Assembly: GCF_003432485.1 (NCBI RefSeq)
Contig: NZ_QVNQ01000012.1
Location: 1 to 64,000 of the forward strand
Length of the DNA: 64,000 nt
Origin: Actinomadura spongiicola
GTDB taxonomy: Bacteria; Actinomycetota; Actinomycetes; Streptosporangiales; Streptosporangiaceae
Reading direction: 5' to 3'
The position numbers and the translations under genes are program-made. Positions 1-7,811 of the stretch are shown here, in pieces. The notes below the pieces were generated by a model. That model saw only the letters and a program-made list of their open reading frames with translations. It was not told the DNA's origin and made no database searches. Every line of letters starts with the position of its first letter. Within the stretch, counting starts at the first letter, position 1.

Positions 1-249
1 CCCGCCCCTACCGGCCCCAAACCAACGGCAAGGTCGAACGCTTCCACCGCACCCTGCTCCAAGAATGGGCCTACGCCCGGCCCTACCACTCAGAAACCCA
101 ACGCCGCCAAGCCCTTGCGCCCTGGCTGCACATCTACAACCATCACCGCGGACACACCGCACTGGGCGGCCAACCACCCGCCAGCCGCGTCACCAACCTC
201 ACGGGGCAGTACAGCTAGGCGAGCGAAGTGGGCCGATCCTGAGTAGACA
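1..249 (+). mobile_element. Right-hand end of an IS481-type insertion sequence (left part outside window)
   Basis: The window opens inside an insertion sequence. Its transposase ends at 218. About 30 bases later lies a sequence that, read from the outer edge at 249 back into the element, begins TGTCTACTCAGGATC, the usual TGT start of an IS481-type terminal repeat. The left end and target duplication are outside the window, so the edge near 249 is inferred. The element sits against, and partly inside, the 3' end of the convergent helicase gene. Confidence 0.6.
3..218 (+). CDS. IS481-family transposase, C-terminal fragment (5' partial)
   Basis: This is the last 71 codons of a DDE transposase; the start lies before the window. 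The segment TNGKVERFHRTL near residue 8 carries the catalytic glutamate of the rve/IS481 integrase core, and YNHHRGHTALGGQPP near the end is the typical IS481 tail. The stop TAG at 216-218 shares the palindrome CTAG (215-218) with the stop codon of the convergent dinG-type gene. Whether the full element is intact cannot be told from here. Family assignment rests on these motifs and is fairly secure. Confidence 0.8.
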   Translation, partial: RPYRPQTNGKVERFHRTLLQEWAYARPYHSETQRRQALAPWLHIYNHHRGHTALGGQPPASRVTNLTGQYS

Positions 250-2338
250 CAGCGTCGAGGCGGCGGAGCGCGCCGCGGACGACGTCCGGGTCGGTCGTGG
301 CCCAGAACGGCGGCAGCGTGCTCTTGAGGAAGCCGCCGTACCGTGCCGTGGCGAGCCGCGGGTCGAGGACGGCGACGACGCCCCGGTCGTCCATGGACCG
401 CAGTAGCCGTCCGGCGCCCTGCGCGAGGAGTAGCGCGGCGTGCGTCGCGGCGACCGCCATGAAGCCGTTGCCGCCGCGTGCCGCGACCGCCCGTGACCGC
501 GCGGACGACACCGGGTCGTCGGGGCGGGGGAACGGGATGCGGTCCATGATGACGAGTTGCAGCGACGGTCCGGGGACGTCCACGCCCTGCCACAGCGACA
601 GGGTGCCGAACAGGCACGTCCGCTCGTCCTCGGCGAACTGTTTGACCAGCAGGGACGTCGAGTCGTCGCCCTGGCACAGCAGCGGATGCGACAGGTGGTC
701 CTTGAGTTCGTCGGCGGCCTGCCGGGCGGCCCGCATCGACGAGAACAGGCCGAGGGTGCGGCCGCCCGCCGCCTCGATCAGCTCGGTGATCTCCGTCAGG
801 TACGCGTCGGGGAGTCCGTCCCGTCCTGGTTGCGGCAGATGCCGCGCGACGTACAGGATGCCCGCCTTCGGATGGTCGAAGGGCGACCCCACGTCCAACC
901 CCGACCAGGCGACCTCGACCTCTTCGCCCTTCTCCGTCGCGGTTCGGGCCAGGCCCTCGGCCGCCGTCTTCGCGTCCCCTGAGGCGCTCTCGTCCAGCGG
1001 CGGCAGGCCCCATTGGCGGGCGAGCGGTTCGAATGACCCGCCGAGCGTCAGCGTCGCCGATGTCAGGATGGCGGTGCGTTGCTCGAACAGCGTCGTCCGC
1101 AGCAGCCCGCCGACCCCGATCGGCGCGACGTGCAGTGCCGGTGGACGCTTGGGCCGCCCGTCCTGGACGAACGGTTTCTCCAACCACACCACGTCGAAAC
1201 GCTCGGCCATCGCCGGTTGGAACGCCTCCAGCGTCCGGACGGCCGTGACGTGCAGTTCCTCCAGGGACGACCGGGCCGCCTTCCGCGCCGCCATGTCACC
1301 CGGGTCCGCGTCCTTCTTCTCCGGCCCGAGCGCCGTGACACACGCGTGCGCGGCGTCCCGGACGGCCGCGAGGGCGTTGCCCAGGGCGGGGGGCAGGACG
1401 TCCATGCGCCCGGCGGGCAGATCCTCCAACAGGAGCCCGAGGCCCTCCGCGGCCTCCTTCAACCGGTCGGCGGTGGCCTCCTCGATGAGCCGACCGCACC
1501 GGCGGGCCGCCATCTCGACGGCGGCCGCGCTCAGATCACCGGTGGCCACCGACGTGACCCGGTCGACGAGCTCATGCGCCTCGTCCACGATCACCACGTC
1601 GTGTTCCGGGAGAACCTGGAACTCCTCCAACGCGTCGATAGCGAGCAACGCGTGGTTGGTGACGACGATGTGCGCGTCACCCGCCTCCGCGCGGGCCAGT
1701 TCGGAGAAGCACACGGTGCCGTGCGGGCAGCGCTGCGCGCCCAGGCACTCCCTGGCGGTGACGGCGACGTGCCGCCACGCCTGCTCGCTCACCCCCGGCA
1801 CCAACTCGTCACGGTCGCCCGTCTTGGTTTCCTCGGCCCATTCGTTCAGCCGTTTCACCTGCCGTCCGAGCGTGGAAAGCTGCTGCGGATCGAACAGGCT
1901 CGGCCCTTCGTCCTCCTCCGGCACACCGGTCTGCACCCGGTGCAGGCACAGATAGTTACGGCGGCCCTTGAGGATCGCGAACCTCAGCTCCGTCCCGAGC
2001 AGCGGCCCGAGCGTCTCCGCGAGCCGCGGCAGGTCACGGTCGACGAGCTGACGCTGCAACGCGATCGTCGCCGTCGAGACGACGACCGTCGTCTGCTTCT
2101 CCACCGCGTGCCGGATCGCCGGGACGAGATACGCCAGCGACTTGCCGGTGCCGGTACCGGCCTGCGCGGCGACATGCTCCCCGGACGTGATCGCCTTCTC
2201 CACCGCCCGCGCCATCGTCACCTGCCCGGGACGCTCCGCCCCGCCGATGGCGGACACGGCCGTGCTGAGCAGCGTCGCCATGTCGGGAATACGGGTATCG
2301 CTGTCGCTCAACAGATCAGGGGCGGGCACGTCGCACAA
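215..2338 (-). CDS. dinG: DinG-type ATP-dependent DNA helicase (XPD-like, iron-sulfur), C-terminus altered by an IS
   Basis: Superfamily 2 helicase of the DinG/XPD group, expected to unwind forked or damaged DNA 5'-3' using ATP. Counting from a TTG at 2338 there are 707 residues: Walker A GTGTGKS at 61-67, a DEAH box at 252-255, and four cysteines (131, 198, 204, 210) placed like the 4Fe-4S ligands of XPD/DinG. The RAD3-type C-terminal half is present. The start is uncertain: TTG 2338, GTG 2329 and ATG 2281 are all possible and none has a good ribosome site; the N-terminal family pattern (ATLLSTAVSAIGG) is kept by any of them. The last nine or so residues (TQDRPTSLA) and the stop are read from the IS end at 215-249, so the native C-terminus is lost, though the gene looks otherwise whole. 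It is divergent from the DUF4192 gene. Confidence 0.88.
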   Translation of the reverse strand: MCDVPAPDLLSDSDTRIPDMATLLSTAVSAIGGAERPGQVTMARAVEKAITSGEHVAAQAGTGTGKSLAYLVPAIRHAVEKQTTVVVSTATIALQRQLVDRDLPRLAETLGPLLGTELRFAILKGRRNYLCLHRVQTGVPEEDEGPSLFDPQQLSTLGRQVKRLNEWAEETKTGDRDELVPGVSEQAWRHVAVTARECLGAQRCPHGTVCFSELARAEAGDAHIVVTNHALLAIDALEEFQVLPEHDVVIVDEAHELVDRVTSVATGDLSAAAVEMAARRCGRLIEEATADRLKEAAEGLGLLLEDLPAGRMDVLPPALGNALAAVRDAAHACVTALGPEKKDADPGDMAARKAARSSLEELHVTAVRTLEAFQPAMAERFDVVWLEKPFVQDGRPKRPPALHVAPIGVGGLLRTTLFEQRTAILTSATLTLGGSFEPLARQWGLPPLDESASGDAKTAAEGLARTATEKGEEVEVAWSGLDVGSPFDHPKAGILYVARHLPQPGRDGLPDAYLTEITELIEAAGGRTLGLFSSMRAARQAADELKDHLSHPLLCQGDDSTSLLVKQFAEDERTCLFGTLSLWQGVDVPGPSLQLVIMDRIPFPRPDDPVSSARSRAVAARGGNGFMAVAATHAALLLAQGAGRLLRSMDDRGVVAVLDPRLATARYGGFLKSTLPPFWATTDPDVVRGALRRLDAVSTQDRPTSLA

Positions 2339-2377
2339 CGCTACAGCCCGCGACGGACACCCGCGTCCCGCGCGGAG

Positions 2378-2386
2378 TTATCCACA
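2378..2386 (+). promoter_or_regulatory. Isolated DnaA-box-like 9-mer
   Basis: TTATCCACA, a perfect match to the E. coli consensus DnaA box, lies in the 77-bp divergent space between the helicase gene and the DUF4192 gene. It is a single copy and actinobacterial boxes more often read TTGTCCACA, so it may be chance. Confidence 0.2.
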
Positions 2387-2415
2387 ATCAGCAAGGAGGC
2401 GTTGGACGTGAGCGT

Positions 2416-3411
2416 GTGACTGAGAGTGTCGGGAACATGACTCCTCTGGTAATCCGCACCGCTGAAGACGCCATCGCCGCCGTTCCGTACCTGCTGGGGT
2501 TCCATCCGTCCCGCAGCCTCGTCGTGATCGGCTTCGACAACGCCGTCCACGGCACCTGCGCCGTCCGGCTCGACCTGCCGTCGTCCGGCGCCGCCGATCG
2601 GGTCGCGGCGCTCCTCGCCGGCAACGGCTTCCGCCGTTCGCTCCTCCTCGGCTACGGCCCCGACGGCGAGGTCCGCGAATCCGTGGCCGCCCTCAGCGCC
2701 GCCCTGGACGCCGCGGGCGTTCCCGCCGCCGAGGCCGTCCGCGTCGCCGACGGCCGCTGGTGGTCCCTGACCTGCGACGACGACTGTTGCCCCGCCGAAG
2801 GCGTTCCCTACGACAGCTCCGCCACCGTCGTCGCCGCCCAGGCCACCTTCGCGGGCCAGGTAGCCCTCGCCGATCGCGCCGAACTCGCCCGCACCGTCCA
2901 GCCCTTCGACGGCCCCGTCCGCGCCTCCATGCGCCGCGCCACCGACCGCGCCGAAAGACGCTCCCGCACCCGCCCCGACACCACCCACGAGGCCATCACC
3001 TTCATCACGACCGTCCTCGCCCGCGCCCACACCGGAACCCGCCCGACCGACGACGAGGCCGCCCGCCTCGGCGTCCTGCTCACCGACCTGCGCCTCCGCG
3101 ACGAGGCCTGGGTCCGCATCGACGAGGAGTCCCCCGCCGCCGACATCGCCTTCTGGCGCGACATCGTGCGCCGCGTGGAAGAACCGTACGTGCCCGCCCC
3201 CGCCTCCCTGCTCGCCTTCGCCGCCTACGCCGCGGGCGACGGTGGCCTCGCCAACGTGTCCCTGGAACGCGCCCTGGACATCGACCCCGGCTACTCCCTG
3301 GCCCTCATCCTCCGCGAAGTGATCAACGCCGGAGTCCCCCCAGCAAGACTCCGCCTGCGCATGACCCCCGACGAACTCGCCACCGCCTACAACGACCGAA
3401 AAGCATGCTGA
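2416..3411 (+). CDS. DUF4192 domain-containing protein
   Basis: A 331-residue member of the actinobacterial DUF4192 family, recognised by the N-terminal pattern AIAAVPYLLGFHPSRSLVVIG and the overall length. Function is unknown; no signal peptide or membrane segment is visible, so it is probably cytoplasmic. The GTG at 2416 follows an AGGAGG at 2394-2399 by a long spacing of 16; an in-frame ATG at 2437 is the alternative start. It is divergent from the DinG-type helicase with a short shared promoter region. The family call is good; no role can be given. Confidence 0.85.
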   Translation: MTESVGNMTPLVIRTAEDAIAAVPYLLGFHPSRSLVVIGFDNAVHGTCAVRLDLPSSGAADRVAALLAGNGFRRSLLLGYGPDGEVRESVAALSAALDAAGVPAAEAVRVADGRWWSLTCDDDCCPAEGVPYDSSATVVAAQATFAGQVALADRAELARTVQPFDGPVRASMRRATDRAERRSRTRPDTTHEAITFITTVLARAHTGTRPTDDEAARLGVLLTDLRLRDEAWVRIDEESPAADIAFWRDIVRRVEEPYVPAPASLLAFAAYAAGDGGLANVSLERALDIDPGYSLALILREVINAGVPPARLRLRMTPDELATAYNDRKAC

Positions 3412-3520
3412 CACCCCAATACCAAGCCCCCCCAAGCACTACGCCGGGTTGTGAGCCACGGCCTGTGGTGGATCGTCTTCGGCGTGGTGACGCCTGAGGC
3501 CTGTCGTAGACGCCAGGACG

Positions 3521-3694
3521 ATGTGGAGACCGATGCCTCCACGTCATGGGGGCGCGGGCATCGCGGGCCTCGGCGCGGTCGTCCTCAACGCGGCCGGGCT
3601 GCTGTACGTGGTGCCTGTCTTCGGAAAAACAGACGGCGACTTCGTCAGCGCCACGATCGGTGCGCGACTCGACAAGGAGACGCTGCTTGCGTGA
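3521..3694 (+). CDS. Possible small membrane protein or gene remnant
   Basis: A 57-codon frame with a hydrophobic stretch (AGIAGLGAVVLNAAGLLYVV) followed by a short hydrophilic tail ending in KETLLA. Two in-frame ATGs (3521, 3533) exist; GGAG at 3525-3528 is too close to the second to be convincing. It could be a real one-span peptide or the C-terminal remnant of a larger decayed gene, because the frame upstream is closed by a stop at 3488. The rest of the 323-bp gap between the DUF4192 gene and the next gene (3412-3734) shows nothing else I can name. Confidence 0.3.
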   Translation: MWRPMPPRHGGAGIAGLGAVVLNAAGLLYVVPVFGKTDGDFVSATIGARLDKETLLA

Positions 3695-3734
3695 CGCGCA
3701 TGCAGAATCGGATTTCGGAGATCGGTGGAGATGA

Positions 3735-4106
3735 TCAGGGGGATACGGCCTGGCCGGGGGTGCCGGGGTCGAGGCGGCGGCCGGGGTTGCGGGCGTTCCA
3801 GTCGCGCATGCGGGGCGGGTAGCCGACGATCTGGACGTCGTACACCGGGAGGCCGAGGTCGCGGGCCACCTTGCCGATGACCTTGGGGGAGCCGACGCGG
3901 CGGCGGGTCCATTCGCCGTCGTGGGCGACGGCCACGGCGGTCGTGTCGGTGGCGAAGGTCTCCGGTTCGACGAAGAACTCGACGCCCCGGCGCGACCGGG
4001 CGAAGTCGATCAGTGCTTCGATGTCGGAATCGGTCGCCTCGCGGTCGAATCTCGTCACCGTTGATCCGCGGTTCTTGCGGATACCGAATCGGTCCCGGAA
4101 CCTCAT
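3735..4106 (-). CDS. Small conserved actinobacterial protein (unknown function)
   Basis: A 123-residue protein with the pattern FARSRRGVEFFVEPETFAT, VAVAHDGEWTRRRV and GLPVYDVQIVGYPPRMRDWN, which I recall from small Streptomyces proteins sometimes loosely labelled oxidoreductase. No cofactor motif is visible, so that label should not be trusted. The ATG at 4106 has AGGGCGGG just upstream and matches the family N-terminus (MRFRDRFG); the frame stays open to 4199 but that part looks non-coding. It is divergent from the secreted deacetylase. Confidence 0.7.
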   Translation of the reverse strand: MRFRDRFGIRKNRGSTVTRFDREATDSDIEALIDFARSRRGVEFFVEPETFATDTTAVAVAHDGEWTRRRVGSPKVIGKVARDLGLPVYDVQIVGYPPRMRDWNARNPGRRLDPGTPGQAVSP

Positions 4107-4275
4107 TGCCCGCCCTGTCGTCCTGTGCCCCGGATCGGTTCCGGGGTCGGTCGTGGTGTAGACGATAACGACGGTTCGATGGTGCCGGGTTCCCGACACA
4201 GTTGCGGCGTCCCCGGCGGCGTGGGGGCCGAGCCCTAGACTGGCCGCTCAGGGGGGATCGGCAGCGGGGGTGTTG

Positions 4276-5085
4276 ATGGACGGGCCGAACGTGGTCCGGA
4301 GGGGGGCCGCCGCGGTGCTCGCGGCCGCGATCTGCGGTTGGCTGAGCACGCTGGGACAGAGCGCCGCACCGGTCGAGCTCCTCGCCGCGACGCGGAGCGA
4401 GGACCCTCCGCCGAAGCCCGCTCCGAAGCCGAAGCCGAAGCCACCGCCCCCGGACTGTGCCCGCGCGAAATGCGTGGCGCTGACGTTCGACGACGGTCCT
4501 GCGGAGAGCACGAGTGAGCTGCTGGACATCCTCGCCGCCCGCAAAGTGAAGGCGACGTTCTTCCTGATAGGGGAGAACGTCGCCAAGCACCCGGACCTGG
4601 TGCGGCGTGAGCATGAGGCCGGGCACGAGCTCGCCGACCACAGCTACACGCATGCCGACCTCGGGGCCGCGTCCAAGGAAGACGTGCGCTCCGAGCTGAC
4701 GAAGACGCAGGACGCGATCCGGCGGGCGTCCGGTGTGACGCCCGTGCTCCTGCGTCCGCCGTACGGGTCGACGTCCGAGCGGCTGGCCGGGATCACGCGG
4801 CGGATGGGCCTGGCGCAGGTGATGTGGTCGGTGGACCCCTTGGACTGGGAGCACCGCGACACCGGAGACGTCGAGCGCCGGGTGCTGAAGGCGGTGAAGC
4901 CGGGCGACATCGTGCTGATGCACGACATCCACCGCACGACCGTACGAGCCGTCCCGAAGATCATCGACCGGTTGGCGGCCGAGGGGTACGTGTTCGTGAC
5001 GGTGACGGAGCTGTTCGGAGGGCGCCTCGAACCCGGGCAGGAGTTCGTCCGGCGGAACTCAGGGGAGCCTCAGGGTCTTCCCTGA
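4276..5085 (+). CDS. Secreted polysaccharide deacetylase (NodB/CE4 family)
   Basis: A carbohydrate esterase family 4 enzyme that removes N- or O-acetyl groups from a glycan, most likely peptidoglycan or chitin-type polymer, outside the cell. A hydrophobic N-terminal signal or anchor (about residues 10-38) is followed by a Pro/Lys-rich linker (PKPAPKPKPKPPPP) and the NodB domain. Catalytic and metal motifs are in order: TFDDGP (about 70-75), HSYTH (about 122-126), RPPYG (about 160), DPLDWE (about 187) and MHDIH near 215. ATG at 4276 is chosen; an in-frame GTG at 4270 is possible. The lysine-rich linker suggests contact with anionic cell wall. Substrate is inferred, not shown. Confidence 0.88.
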   Translation: MDGPNVVRRGAAAVLAAAICGWLSTLGQSAAPVELLAATRSEDPPPKPAPKPKPKPPPPDCARAKCVALTFDDGPAESTSELLDILAARKVKATFFLIGENVAKHPDLVRREHEAGHELADHSYTHADLGAASKEDVRSELTKTQDAIRRASGVTPVLLRPPYGSTSERLAGITRRMGLAQVMWSVDPLDWEHRDTGDVERRVLKAVKPGDIVLMHDIHRTTVRAVPKIIDRLAAEGYVFVTVTELFGGRLEPGQEFVRRNSGEPQGLP

Positions 5086-5112
5086 TGGTCGGGCGCGCCG
5101 GCGGCGCCGAGG

Positions 5113-5658
5113 ATGGAAGGCATGAACAGCAGTTACGCGGTAGGAGATCTGAGGGTCTCGGACGCCGAACGGGACGGAGTCGTCGAACGCCTTCAAGACG
5201 CGTACGCCGATGGCAGGCTGGAGCACGACGAGTTCGACACGCGCATGCAACTGGCGATGACGGCCAAGACGCGTGGCGACCTCGCCGTCATCACCGCGGA
5301 CCTGGCTTCCGCGCCCCGGTTCGGTGCGGTCGACGAGGCGCCGACGGGTGAGGACCGGATGCTCGCGGCGGCGGCGCACGCCGTGGCGGTCCCGACCCTG
5401 TTCGTCGGGCCGCTGGTGCTGATGCTGGTGAGCGGCAAACGGTCGGAGTACGTCCGGCGGCAGGCGGCGGAGGCCGTGAACCTCCACGTGACGCTGCTGC
5501 TGATCACGATCGTCACGTTCGGGGTCGGCGGACTGCTGTACGCGGTGACGTGGATCCTGTCGATCATCGCGGCGTTCCACGCCCTGGCGGGCCGCACGTT
5601 CCGCTACCCGTGGATCCTGCGCCTGGTGAAGGAGCCGCGCCCCGGCATCAGCGGATGA
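5113..5658 (+). CDS. DUF1707 / DUF4870 membrane protein
   Basis: A 181-residue two-part protein. Residues about 9-62 (LRVSDAERDGVVERLQDAYADGRLEHDEF) are a DUF1707 domain, common at the N-terminus of actinobacterial membrane proteins. The rest is a DUF4870-type domain with hydrophobic segments near residues 93-112 and 123-160 and the basic C-terminal pattern FRYPWILRLVKEPRP. It is probably a small inner-membrane protein of unknown role. ATG at 5113 or 5122 could be the start. It lies 27 bp after the deacetylase and may be cotranscribed with it. Confidence 0.8.
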   Translation: MEGMNSSYAVGDLRVSDAERDGVVERLQDAYADGRLEHDEFDTRMQLAMTAKTRGDLAVITADLASAPRFGAVDEAPTGEDRMLAAAAHAVAVPTLFVGPLVLMLVSGKRSEYVRRQAAEAVNLHVTLLLITIVTFGVGGLLYAVTWILSIIAAFHALAGRTFRYPWILRLVKEPRPGISG

Positions 5659-6359
5659 GACACGCGCCCGCGTGTCATGGCTCGGGTACACCGCGCGTGT
5701 CGTACCGGGCCTCACGGCTAGCCCGCCGCGATGCGGCAACACCAGACCCGAGCCCGGTCGAAATGTTGCTGTGCGGTCGCGTGAGCGGTCGTTTGTGAGC
5801 ACGCTGAGGATTCGAGTGATGCTGTGCTCGGGTGTCGGTGGCGTGTGGTGGTGTGGTCGAGGTGCAGAGGGTTTTGGTTGCGGATCTTGTTCTGCATGGA
5901 TCGTGTTTCGGTGGCGCGGCGGGCTCTAGGGGTGGTGTGCTTGGGGCCGGGGCGTCTGGTTTGGGGATGGCCTGTGGGCGTGCTGCGGTTGGTGGTGGTG
6001 GGTGGGAGTGTGTAAGTGCGGTGGGGCTTCCAGTGGTGTTGTGGTTGGGGTTGTGGCATGTGGTGGTGTGGCTGGTGGTCGCGTTGTCGGGGCTCCCTTG
6101 AGACTGCCGGGTTCTCATGGTGTTGTGTTCGAGGTGGGGGGCTGGTGGGGTGGGGGCGGTGAGGCTGGTTTGTCGAGGTGGGACATCGGGGAAAGTTGAG
6201 CGTGGCCGCCTTCCTGCGGTCGCGTCGCCTCCGGGAGATGAAACGACACCGATGTATGTGCCTGTGGCCTTATTCCCCTTCCTACCTGTGACTCCCCTAA
6301 CGTCCGAGTCGTATGGACCGTCCATGGGATGATCGATTAACTGTGTCCGGGAGGGGTAG
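5659..6359. other. 701-bp gene-poor spacer with a strongly G+T-rich top strand
   Basis: Between the DUF1707 gene and the flavoprotein gene no frame looks like a real protein. From about 5815 to 6190 the top strand is made mostly of G and T (runs such as gtggtggtgtggtcg and ggttggtggtggtgggtgg), giving Trp/Val/Gly-rich or Pro/Thr/His-rich spurious translations on the two strands. The usual actinobacterial third-base periodicity is missing. It could be a decayed region or a structured non-coding element. The last 50 bases hold the operator-like dyad listed separately. Confidence 0.5.
6313..6325. promoter_or_regulatory. Operator-like palindrome before the 10-methyl fatty acid pair
   Basis: ATGGAC-C-GTCCAT, a perfect 6+1+6 palindrome, ends 34 bp before the start of the flavoprotein gene. 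Its size and place fit a TetR- or GntR-type operator overlapping the promoter. No regulator gene is adjacent in the window. Confidence 0.45.
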
Positions 6360-7727
6360 ATGACGGAGCTTGCGGTCGAGGGCGGTCACGAGCGCGCGGT
6401 GGAGGCGCTTCGAAGGTCCTACGAGGCGATTCCGGCGGGCACGCCGGTGCGGTTGGCCAAGCGGACCTCGAACCTGTTCCGCTGGCGCGACCCCTCGGAG
6501 GCGCCCGGCCTGGACGTGTCCGGGTTCGACAAGGTGCTGGGCGTCGATCCGGAGGAGCGGACGGCGCAGGTCCAGGGCATGACGACCTATGAGGCGCTGG
6601 TGGACGCGACGCTTCCGCACGGCCTCATGCCGACGGTCGTCCCGCAGTTGAAGACCATCACGCTGGGCGGGGCGGTCACGGGGCTGGGGATCGAGTCGAC
6701 GTCGTTCCGGGACGGGCTCCCGCACGAGGCCGTCCTGGAGATGGAGGTCCTCACCGGAGACGGCCGGATCGTCACCGCGACGCGTGACAACGAGCACGCC
6801 GATCTGTTCTACGGCTTTCCCAACTCGTACGGGACTCTCGGGTACACGCTCCGGCTGAAGATCGAACTCAGGCCGGTCAGTCCGTATGTCCGGCTGCGGC
6901 ATCTGCGGTTCCGGGACGCGGCGGAGTTGTCCCGCGTGATGGGCGAGATCACCGAGTCGGGGACGTTCGAGGGCGAGAACGTCGACTTCATGGACGGCAC
7001 GGTCTTCGGCGCCGACGAGCAGTACATCACGCTCGGTTTCTTCGCGGAATCGGCGCCCTACACGTCCGACTACACCGGGCAGAAGATCTACTACCGGTCG
7101 ATCCGGCAGCGGTCGGTCGACTTCCTGACGATCCGCGACTACCTGTGGCGCTGGGACACCGACTGGTTCTGGTGCTCGGGCGCGTTCGGCGTCCAGAACC
7201 CGACCGTCCGGCGGCTGTGGCCCGACAAGTACAAGCGGTCGGACGTCTACCGCAGGCTCGTCACCTACGACCGGCGGTACCACATCGTGGCGCGCGTGGA
7301 CCGGTGGCGGGGGCAGCGGCCACGCGAGGACGTCATCCAGGACATCGAGGTGCCGGTCGAGCGGCTGCCGGAGTTCCTGGAGTTCTTCCATGACAAGGTC
7401 GGCATGAGCCCGGTCTGGCTGTGCCCGTTGCGCGCGAAGGAGCGGTGGCCGCTCTACCCGCTGGAGACGGGACGGACGTATGTGAACGTGGGCTTCTGGG
7501 GGACGGTGCGGCTTCCACCCGGGCAGATCCCCGAGTACCACAACCGGCTCATCGAGCGTAAGGTCGCGGCCCTTGACGGCCACAAGTCCCTGTACTCGAC
7601 CGCTTTTTACAGCAGGGACGAGTTCTGGCGGAACTACGACGGGGAGACCTACCGGCGGCTCAAGGGGAGTTACGACCCCGGCGGGCGGCTGCTGGACCTC
7701 TACGACAAGTGCGTGCGCGGACGCTGA
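6360..7727 (+). CDS. tmsA: FAD-binding oxidoreductase, TmsA/BfaA-like (10-methylene to 10-methyl fatty acyl reduction)
   Basis: A 455-residue flavoprotein of the FAD_binding_4 (VAO) type; the FAD-domain signature PQLKTITLGGAVTGLGIES lies about residues 97-115. It is followed 84 bp later by a CFA-synthase-like methyltransferase. This pairing is the known arrangement for 10-methyl branched (tuberculostearic-type) fatty acids: the methyltransferase adds a methylene to a phospholipid-bound oleoyl chain and the flavoprotein reduces it. The enzyme should act at the inner face of the membrane. ATG at 6360 follows GGGAGGGG. The role depends on the pairing; alone it could be any VAO-type oxidoreductase. 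The symbol is used in the Tms/Bfa sense. Confidence 0.8.
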   Translation: MTELAVEGGHERAVEALRRSYEAIPAGTPVRLAKRTSNLFRWRDPSEAPGLDVSGFDKVLGVDPEERTAQVQGMTTYEALVDATLPHGLMPTVVPQLKTITLGGAVTGLGIESTSFRDGLPHEAVLEMEVLTGDGRIVTATRDNEHADLFYGFPNSYGTLGYTLRLKIELRPVSPYVRLRHLRFRDAAELSRVMGEITESGTFEGENVDFMDGTVFGADEQYITLGFFAESAPYTSDYTGQKIYYRSIRQRSVDFLTIRDYLWRWDTDWFWCSGAFGVQNPTVRRLWPDKYKRSDVYRRLVTYDRRYHIVARVDRWRGQRPREDVIQDIEVPVERLPEFLEFFHDKVGMSPVWLCPLRAKERWPLYPLETGRTYVNVGFWGTVRLPPGQIPEYHNRLIERKVAALDGHKSLYSTAFYSRDEFWRNYDGETYRRLKGSYDPGGRLLDLYDKCVRGR

Positions 7728-7811
7728 CCAGGCGGCCGCATCGGGGGATTGCCCGGACGGGAGCGGCGACCTTCGCCGTCCCGGGCGGGTGAAGAGACAG
7801 GAGGGATCACC

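Noticed and set aside
5675-6325. A 216-residue minus-strand frame rich in Thr/His/Pro
   Set aside because: Its composition only mirrors the G+T-rich top strand; no domain or ribosome site.
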